From Streptomyces bungoensis (GTDB taxonomy: Bacteria; Actinomycetota; Actinomycetes; Streptomycetales; Streptomycetaceae), in NCBI RefSeq assembly GCF_001514215.1, contig NZ_KQ948861.1, forward strand, positions 70,010 to 134,009: DNA of 64,000 bases. Direction: 5' to 3'. Below, piece by piece: positions 59,182-64,000 of this stretch (the first letter of the stretch is position 1; every line of letters begins with the position of its first letter). The position numbers and the translations under genes were made by a program. Under the pieces are notes generated by a model. The model had not been told where the DNA came from and made no database searches. It saw only the letters and a list, made by a program, of their open reading frames with translations.

Positions 59182-61512
59182 GTGCACAGCCCCCATGATC
59201 CCTTCGTCCGCGTCCGCGGTGCCCGCGAGCACAATCTCAAGGGTGTCGACGTGGACGTCCCACGGGACGTCCTCGCCGTGTTCACCGGCGTGTCCGGCTC
59301 GGGGAAGTCGTCGCTGGCGTTCGGCACCGTCTACGCCGAGGCGCAGCGGCGCTACTTCGAGTCGGTCGCGCCGTACGCGCGCCGGCTGATCCACCAGGTC
59401 GGGGCGCCCAAGGTCGGCGAGATCACCGGGCTGCCGCCCGCGGTCTCGCTGCAGCAGCGCCGCGCGGCCCCCACCGCGCGCTCCTCTGTGGGCACGGTCA
59501 CCAACCTGTCCAACTCCCTGCGCATGCTGTTCTCCCGGGCCGGCGACTACCCGCCGGGGGCCGAGCGGCTCGATTCGGACGCGTTCTCCCCGAACACGGC
59601 GGCCGGCGCCTGCCCCTCCTGCCACGGCCTCGGGCGGGTGCACACCACCACCGAGGAGCTGCTGGTCCCGGACCCCGCGCTGTCCGTCCGCGAGGGCGCG
59701 ATCGCCGCGTGGCCGGGCGCGTGGCAGGGCAAGAACCTGCGCGACATCCTCGACACGCTCGGGTACGACGTGGACCGGCCCTGGCGCGAGCTGCCCGCCG
59801 AGCAGCGGGAGTGGATCCTGTTCACCGACGAGCAGCCGGTGGTCACGGTCCACCCGGTCCGGGACGCCGACCGGATCCAGCGGCCGTACCAGGGCACGTA
59901 CACGAGCGCCCGGCGGTACGTGCTGAAGACGTTCTCCGACACCAGGTCGGCGACGCTGCGGGCGAAGGCGGAGCGCTTCCTGACCAGTGCGCCCTGCCCG
60001 GCGTGCGGGGGCAGCAGGCTGCGGCCCGAGGCGCTGGCGGTCACGTTCGGCGGCCGGACCATCGCCGAACTGGCCGCGCTGCCGCTGATCGACCTGGCCG
60101 GCCTGCTGCACGGCACGAGCGAGACGGCGCGGGTGCTGACGGAGGACGTGCGGTCGCGGATCGCGCCGGTCGTGGAGCTGGGCCTCGGCTACCTCAGCCT
60201 GGACCGGGCCACTCCCACCCTCTCCGCGGGCGAGCTGCAACGGCTGCGGCTGGCCACCCAGTTGCGCTCCGGGCTGTTCGGCGTGGTGTACGTCCTGGAC
60301 GAGCCGTCGGCGGGGTTGCACCCGGCGGACACCGAGGCCCTGCTCGCGGTGCTGGACCGGCTGAAGGCGGCGGGCAACTCGGTGTTCGTGGTGGAGCACC
60401 ATCTGGAGGTGGTGCGCGGCGCCGACTGGGTGGTGGACGTCGGTCCGGGCGCGGGCGAGCACGGCGGGCGGGTGCTGTACAGCGGTCCGGTGGCGGAGCT
60501 GGCCTCGGTGGCGGAGTCGGCCACCGCCCGCCACCTCTTCGACGAGGCGCCGGGGCCGGCCCGCCGGGTCCGCGAGCCGCGCGGCTGGCTGCGGGCCGGG
60601 CCGGTGACCCGGCACAACCTGCGCGCGGTGACGGCCGCGTTCCCGCTCGGCGTGTTCACCGCCGTGACCGGTGTCTCCGGCTCGGGCAAGTCCACGCTCG
60701 TCGGCGAGCTGACGGAGGACCTGCCCGGGATCACGCGGCTGGTGCGGGTGGACCAGAAGCCGATCGGGCGTACCCCGCGCTCCAACCTGGCCACCTACAC
60801 CGGTCTGTTCGACGTCGTGCGCAAGGTGTTCGCCGGTACGGAGGAGGCCCGGGATCTCGGGTACGGCGTCGGCCGGTTCTCGTTCAACGTGGCGGAGGGG
60901 CGCTGCGCGACCTGCCAGGGCGAGGGGTTCGTCAGCGTCGAGCTGCTGTTCCTGCCGAGCACGTACGCGCCCTGCCCGGACTGCGGCGGCGCCCGCTACG
61001 ACCCCGAGACGCTGCGGGTGCGCTACCGGGGCCGCAGTATCGCCGAGGTGCTGGACCTGACGGTGGAGGCGGCGGCGGAGTTCTTCGCGGACACCCCGGC
61101 GGCGGCCCGCAGCCTGGTCGCCCTGCTGGACGTCGGCCTGGGCTACCTGCGGCTCGGGCAGCCCGCGACCGAGCTGTCGGGCGGGGAGGCCCAGCGGATC
61201 AAGCTGGCGAGCGAGCTGCAACGGGGGCGGCGCGGCCACACCCTCTACCTGCTGGACGAGCCGACGACCGGGCTGCACCCGGCCGACGTGGAGGTCCTGA
61301 TGGACCGGCTCCAGGGGCTCGTCGACGCCGGGCACACGGTCGTCGTGGTCGAGCACGACATGGCCGTCGTCGCGGAGGCCGACTGGGTGATCGACCTCGG
61401 CCCGGGCGGCGGCGACCGCGGCGGCCGCATCGTGGCGACCGGCCCACCCGACCGGGTGGCCGGCGCGGAGGGCAGCGTCACGGCGCCCTATCTGGCCCGG
61501 GTGATGCCGTGA
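59182..61512 (+). CDS. UvrA2-type excinuclease subunit A paralogue
   Basis: 776 residues from GTG 59182. Two ABC-type ATPase halves: Walker A TGVSGSGKSSLAFGT and TGVSGSGKSTLVGEL; signatures LSAGELQRLRLATQL and LSGGEAQRIKLASEL; zinc-knuckle cysteines in CPSCHGLG, CPACGGS, CATCQGEG and CPDCGGAR. It is ~170 residues shorter than housekeeping UvrA because the UvrB-binding region is missing, the class found in drug-resistance (DrrC-like) and UvrA2 proteins. A role in DNA-intercalator tolerance is inference. Confidence 0.93.
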   Translation: MHSPHDPFVRVRGAREHNLKGVDVDVPRDVLAVFTGVSGSGKSSLAFGTVYAEAQRRYFESVAPYARRLIHQVGAPKVGEITGLPPAVSLQQRRAAPTARSSVGTVTNLSNSLRMLFSRAGDYPPGAERLDSDAFSPNTAAGACPSCHGLGRVHTTTEELLVPDPALSVREGAIAAWPGAWQGKNLRDILDTLGYDVDRPWRELPAEQREWILFTDEQPVVTVHPVRDADRIQRPYQGTYTSARRYVLKTFSDTRSATLRAKAERFLTSAPCPACGGSRLRPEALAVTFGGRTIAELAALPLIDLAGLLHGTSETARVLTEDVRSRIAPVVELGLGYLSLDRATPTLSAGELQRLRLATQLRSGLFGVVYVLDEPSAGLHPADTEALLAVLDRLKAAGNSVFVVEHHLEVVRGADWVVDVGPGAGEHGGRVLYSGPVAELASVAESATARHLFDEAPGPARRVREPRGWLRAGPVTRHNLRAVTAAFPLGVFTAVTGVSGSGKSTLVGELTEDLPGITRLVRVDQKPIGRTPRSNLATYTGLFDVVRKVFAGTEEARDLGYGVGRFSFNVAEGRCATCQGEGFVSVELLFLPSTYAPCPDCGGARYDPETLRVRYRGRSIAEVLDLTVEAAAEFFADTPAAARSLVALLDVGLGYLRLGQPATELSGGEAQRIKLASELQRGRRGHTLYLLDEPTTGLHPADVEVLMDRLQGLVDAGHTVVVVEHDMAVVAEADWVIDLGPGGGDRGGRIVATGPPDRVAGAEGSVTAPYLARVMP

Positions 61513-62077
61513 GCACGGGAGCCGCCCGAGAACCGGCGGCGGGTGGGCACGGGCCACTGCACGTCCCGGGCCCGCCTGTTCCGTCCCTGCCCGGGGCCGG
61601 CTGACGGCCGGACCCGGCCGCAGGGACGGGAAGAGCCGGGCGACCCCGGCCCCGACGCCTCCCGCACCGGCTCGGCTCACACCCGAGTCCGAGGCCCGCC
61701 GGACCCGCGTTCCCGGCCGGGCGCCGTGCAGGCCGCCCGGTGCCTCCGGGAACGCCGTGCGGCCGGCCGCGGCCCCGGGCGGACCCGCGTTCCCGGCCGG
61801 GCGCCGTGCAGGCCGCCCGGTGCCTCCGGGAACGCCGTGCGCCCGGCCGCGGCCCCGGTGCGCTCCCGGTGCGCTCCCGGTGCGGAATGACGAACGCGGT
61901 CACCGTCGCGGCGACGGCCGGCTGCACCGCGCGCCCCACCCGGCCGGTCTCGCCGGGCAGGGCGGCGTCCGGGACGCACCCCGCACTCGGAACGGCCGGC
62001 GGGCCCGGCGCGCCCAGGTGCGTTCCGGGACACGGAGCCGGACGGGCCCCCGGTCCGGAAAGCGGCCAGGCACGCCG
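61513..62077. other. 565-bp gene-free stretch with tandem repeats
   Basis: Between the uvrA2 stop and the acyltransferase stop (tail to tail) I see no supported gene. It contains the 80-bp duplication at 61701-61860, an 11-bp repeat CGCTCCCGGTG right after it, and strong GC-rich inverted segments. Reading frames crossing it lack ribosome sites and family motifs. Confidence 0.7.
61701..61860. repeat. 80-bp tandem duplication
   Basis: Two nearly identical 80-bp units begin GGACCCGCGTTCCCGGCCGG at 61701 and 61781. They differ only near the end (GTGCGGCCGG versus GTGCGCCCGG, and the last few bases). The second is followed by CGCTCCCGGTG twice. The high identity suggests a recent slip or unequal crossover. 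Confidence 0.92.
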
Positions 62078-62908
62078 TCAGGCCGGGCGCGCCGCGGGCA
62101 CGCTCCGCGCGTGGAGGGCGCGGTGAGGGCGGTCGGGGTCCGGGGCGGACGGCTCGGACGCCGCGGCCAGGGCTCGGCGGTCGGTATGGGTGCCGGGGGG
62201 TATCGGCGGTCGTACGTCCACCTCGGCCAGCAGGCCGCGGGCGCGGGCGACCCGCCACAACGAGGCGACGAGGGTGTCGTCGCCGACGAAGGCGGCCGCG
62301 GTCCCCGGTGCTCCGCCGTCCTGGCGGTAGCGCAGCCGTACCGGGAGGACGGGGACGCCCGCGTCCAGCGCGGCCTGGAAGACCGCGCGGTGGAACCGGC
62401 CGTGCTCCGCGCCGCACCAGGTGCTGCCCTCGGGGAACGCGGCCACCGCGGCGCCGCCCCGCAGGGCCCGGGCGATCCGGGCCACCGTGTCCGGCAGCGC
62501 GCGCAGCCGGTCGCGCTCGATGAACAGCACCCCGCCCCGCGCGGCCAGCGCGCCCGCCACGGGCCACTGCCGGACCTCGTGCTTGGCGAGCATCCGGGCG
62601 GGGCGTACGGCGGCCAGCAGCGGGACGTCCAGCCAGGAGACGTGGTGGGCGACGAGCAGCAGCCCGCCGGCCGGCGCGGCGGCGCCGGTGCGGCGGACCC
62701 GCACCCCGGCGGCCCGCACGATCCACCGGCACCACCGCCGGACCCACCCGGCGGGAAGTCTCCCGCCGAGGGGTGACAGGGCGATCCCGGCCAGCACCAG
62801 GGCCGCGACCGCCGTCAGCCGCAGCACGGCCCGGGGCACGGACACGGACCCGGCGGGCGCCAGGCACGCGTCCGGGGTGCAGGGCGCGGCGGGCAGCCAG
62901 GCGCTCAT
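62078..62908 (-). CDS. 1-acyl-glycerol-phosphate acyltransferase-family protein (OlsA/PlsC-like)
   Basis: 276 residues from ATG 62908, sharing one base with the upstream gene's stop. N-terminal membrane segments (~28-48), then acyltransferase motifs H-x4-D in VAHHVSWLDVPLL, FIERDR and FPEGSTWCG. Together with the OlsB-like gene upstream it would make ornithine lipid from lyso-ornithine lipid. A general PlsC role cannot be excluded. C-terminal tail is Pro/Asp-rich. Confidence 0.88.
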   Translation of the reverse strand: MSAWLPAAPCTPDACLAPAGSVSVPRAVLRLTAVAALVLAGIALSPLGGRLPAGWVRRWCRWIVRAAGVRVRRTGAAAPAGGLLLVAHHVSWLDVPLLAAVRPARMLAKHEVRQWPVAGALAARGGVLFIERDRLRALPDTVARIARALRGGAAVAAFPEGSTWCGAEHGRFHRAVFQAALDAGVPVLPVRLRYRQDGGAPGTAAAFVGDDTLVASLWRVARARGLLAEVDVRPPIPPGTHTDRRALAAASEPSAPDPDRPHRALHARSVPAARPA

Positions 62909-63678
62909 CAGGCCGGTACGAGGGAGAGGAAGTGCCGCAGGTAGCGCGGGTCGACCCGGCGCATCGACAGCAGGACGTACAGGTCGGCGACCCCGAAGTC
63001 CGGGTCGTGCGCGGGTTCCCCGCAGACCCAGGCGCCCAGGCGCAGGTAGCCGCGCAGCAGGGCGGGGAGTTCGGTGCGGCCGGCGGGCGCCTCGGCGCGC
63101 GGGATCCACGGCAGCAGGGGCCGTACCCGGAACTCCTCCGGCGCGAGGTGCTTCGCCCGCACCCGCTCCCAGGTGGCGGTGGCGAGGACGCCGCCGTCGC
63201 CGAGCGGCACGGAGCAGCAGCCCGCCAGCCACTCGTGGCCGCCGGCGGTCATGTACCGGGCTATGCCGGCCCAGATCAGCCCGATGACCGCACCGTCGCG
63301 GTGGTCGGGGTGCACGCAGGAGCGGCCGACCTCGACCAGCCCGGGCCGGACGGCGCCCAGCCCGCCGAGATCGAACTCCCCCTCCGCGTAAAGCCGGCCG
63401 GCGACCGCGGCCCGCTCCGGCGGCAGCAGCCGGTAGGTGCCGACGACCTCGCCGGTGAGGGTGTCGCGCACGAGCAGGTGGTCGCAGTACGCGTCGAACG
63501 GGTCGATGTCGTAGCCGGGCTGCGGGGTGGCCAGCAGGGCGCCCATCTCGCCGGTGAAGACGTCGTGCCGCAGCCGCTGCGCGGCACGGACGTCGGCCTC
63601 GTCACGGGCGAGGGAGACGGTGTAGCGGGCGGGTGCCGAGGGCTGCGGGGGACGGTCGAGGGTGGACACGCCGGTCAT
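62908..63678 (-). CDS. Ornithine-acyl-ACP N-acyltransferase OlsB-like (GNAT)
   Basis: 256 residues from ATG 63678 with GGAGAG upstream. The GNAT/hemolysin-like fold shows RLRHDVFTGEMGA, FDAYCDHLLVRD, VGTYRLLPPERA, VEVGRSCVHPDHRDG and GIARYMTAGGHEWLAGCCS. OlsB transfers a 3-hydroxy fatty acid from ACP to ornithine, giving lyso-ornithine lipid. First of a two-gene operon with the OlsA-like acyltransferase. Confidence 0.88.
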   Translation of the reverse strand: MTGVSTLDRPPQPSAPARYTVSLARDEADVRAAQRLRHDVFTGEMGALLATPQPGYDIDPFDAYCDHLLVRDTLTGEVVGTYRLLPPERAAVAGRLYAEGEFDLGGLGAVRPGLVEVGRSCVHPDHRDGAVIGLIWAGIARYMTAGGHEWLAGCCSVPLGDGGVLATATWERVRAKHLAPEEFRVRPLLPWIPRAEAPAGRTELPALLRGYLRLGAWVCGEPAHDPDFGVADLYVLLSMRRVDPRYLRHFLSLVPA

Positions 63679-63845
63679 GGCTCTCTCCTGGTCACGGGCC
63701 GGTTCGGCGGCGAAGGTGCGGCGGGCCGGATGCGTACGACCCGCCGCTCCTGTTCTTCCGATGCCGGTTGGCGTGCGCGTGACCTGTGCCGGGAGAGCGG
63801 ATGTGGGATTGCTGAACGCCGGGGTCGGGGCCGGCAGAACCAGAC

Positions 63846-63873
63846 GGGGCCGGGTGAGCACCTCCCCGGCCCC
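63846..63873 (-). terminator. Hairpin downstream of the SdhB-like gene
   Basis: GGGGCCGGG pairs perfectly with CCCGGCCCC around a 10-nt loop, 43-70 nt past the minus-strand stop at 63916. It likely separates that gene from olsB; the 237-bp gap 63679-63915 holds no other feature that I recognise. Confidence 0.5.
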
Positions 63874-63915
63874 GCCCGCTCGCCTGCCGTGTCGAGGCGA
63901 ACGTCTGCTGGGGCG

Positions 63916-64000
63916 TCAGCGCTTGCCCGCCTTGCGGGTGGCCCTCAGCCACTCCTTGTTCATGCGGGTGATGGACACCAGCGGGATGCCCTTGGGGCAG
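63916..64000 (-). CDS. Succinate dehydrogenase/fumarate reductase iron-sulfur subunit, C-terminal end (partial)
   Basis: Only the last 27 codons lie in the window; the frame is open to the right edge. The residues CPKGIPLVSITRMNKEWL fit the conserved C-terminal end of SdhB/FrdB proteins (C-P-x-G-I-P-L), where the Cys is the last iron-sulfur ligand. The tail ends RKAGKR. Assignment rests on this short motif only. Confidence 0.7.
   Translation of the reverse strand, partial: CPKGIPLVSITRMNKEWLRATRKAGKR

Noticed and set aside
58966..61512. Toxin-antitoxin pair formed by the MT0933-like protein and the next gene
   Set aside because: The next gene is a UvrA-type ATPase with intact motifs, not a toxin.

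Overview
The window is a high-GC actinobacterial chromosome segment, almost certainly from a Streptomyces or a very close relative. The evidence is the pervasive G/C third positions, frequent GTG starts, ATGA/GTGA start-stop overlaps inside operons, an ergothioneine cluster (egtABCD), several tandem-domain universal stress proteins (USPs) and an ornithine-lipid gene pair. I see no rRNA or tRNA gene, no CRISPR array, no prophage and no intact transposase. One short element with inverted-repeat ends looks like a MITE.

Positions 1-5919 hold the 3' part of a V/A-type ATPase operon (I, K, F, E, A, B, D). It carries two independent tandem duplications. A 161-bp unit creates two extra translationally coupled mini-ORFs between E and A, and a 96-bp unit is repeated in frame inside A. 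Positions 5974-20569 are a stress/dormancy island: small heat-shock protein, nicotinate phosphoribosyltransferase, DUF1918 protein, four USPs, a CBS protein, a CtpF-like P-type ATPase, two TrkA-like proteins, an APH/P-loop kinase and a GH65 phosphorylase. Several of these families (HspX, PncB2, CtpF, Rv2004c, Rv2005c, Rv2006) belong to the mycobacterial DosR hypoxia regulon, and DosR-box-like palindromes lie in the relevant intergenic regions.

Positions 20825-34508 are a mixed accessory stretch: hemerythrin-like protein, MarR, TPR protein, peptide deformylase, flavoprotein disulfide reductase, thioredoxin, LacI and TetR regulators, FMN reductase with twin operators, HSL esterase, amidase, a SufR-like regulator with a membrane protein, cupin, MazF-like toxin and a bacterial-type PARG. 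Two gene-free stretches here (26.2-26.8 kb and 30.9-31.4 kb) consist largely of degenerate tandem repeats; the second repeats the 3' end of the amidase gene.

Positions 34784-39181 encode ergothioneine biosynthesis EgtA-B-C-D. They are followed by a lone sugar-binding lipoprotein with a DasR-like site, a dodecin, a HAD phosphatase, a CBS protein and a SpoIIE-type phosphatase.

Positions 43663-55493 form a divergent redox module. On the minus strand lies a group 3b NADP-linked [NiFe] hydrogenase (beta-gamma-delta-alpha), followed by a maturation protease that reads in frame into a USP. On the plus strand lies an acetate-CoA ligase, 2-oxoacid dehydrogenase E1alpha, E1beta and E2, and an acyl carrier protein, all overlapping by 4 nt. 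DosR-like sites sit between the two operons. A plausible reading, which is inference, is a hypoxia-induced unit that balances NADPH/H2 with acetate/acetyl-CoA metabolism.

The right end has a CBS-BON protein, a Clp-family AAA+ unfoldase, a small MT0933-type antitoxin-like protein, a short UvrA2-type protein, a repeat-containing gap, an OlsB/OlsA-like acyltransferase pair and the end of an SdhB/FrdB-type iron-sulfur subunit.
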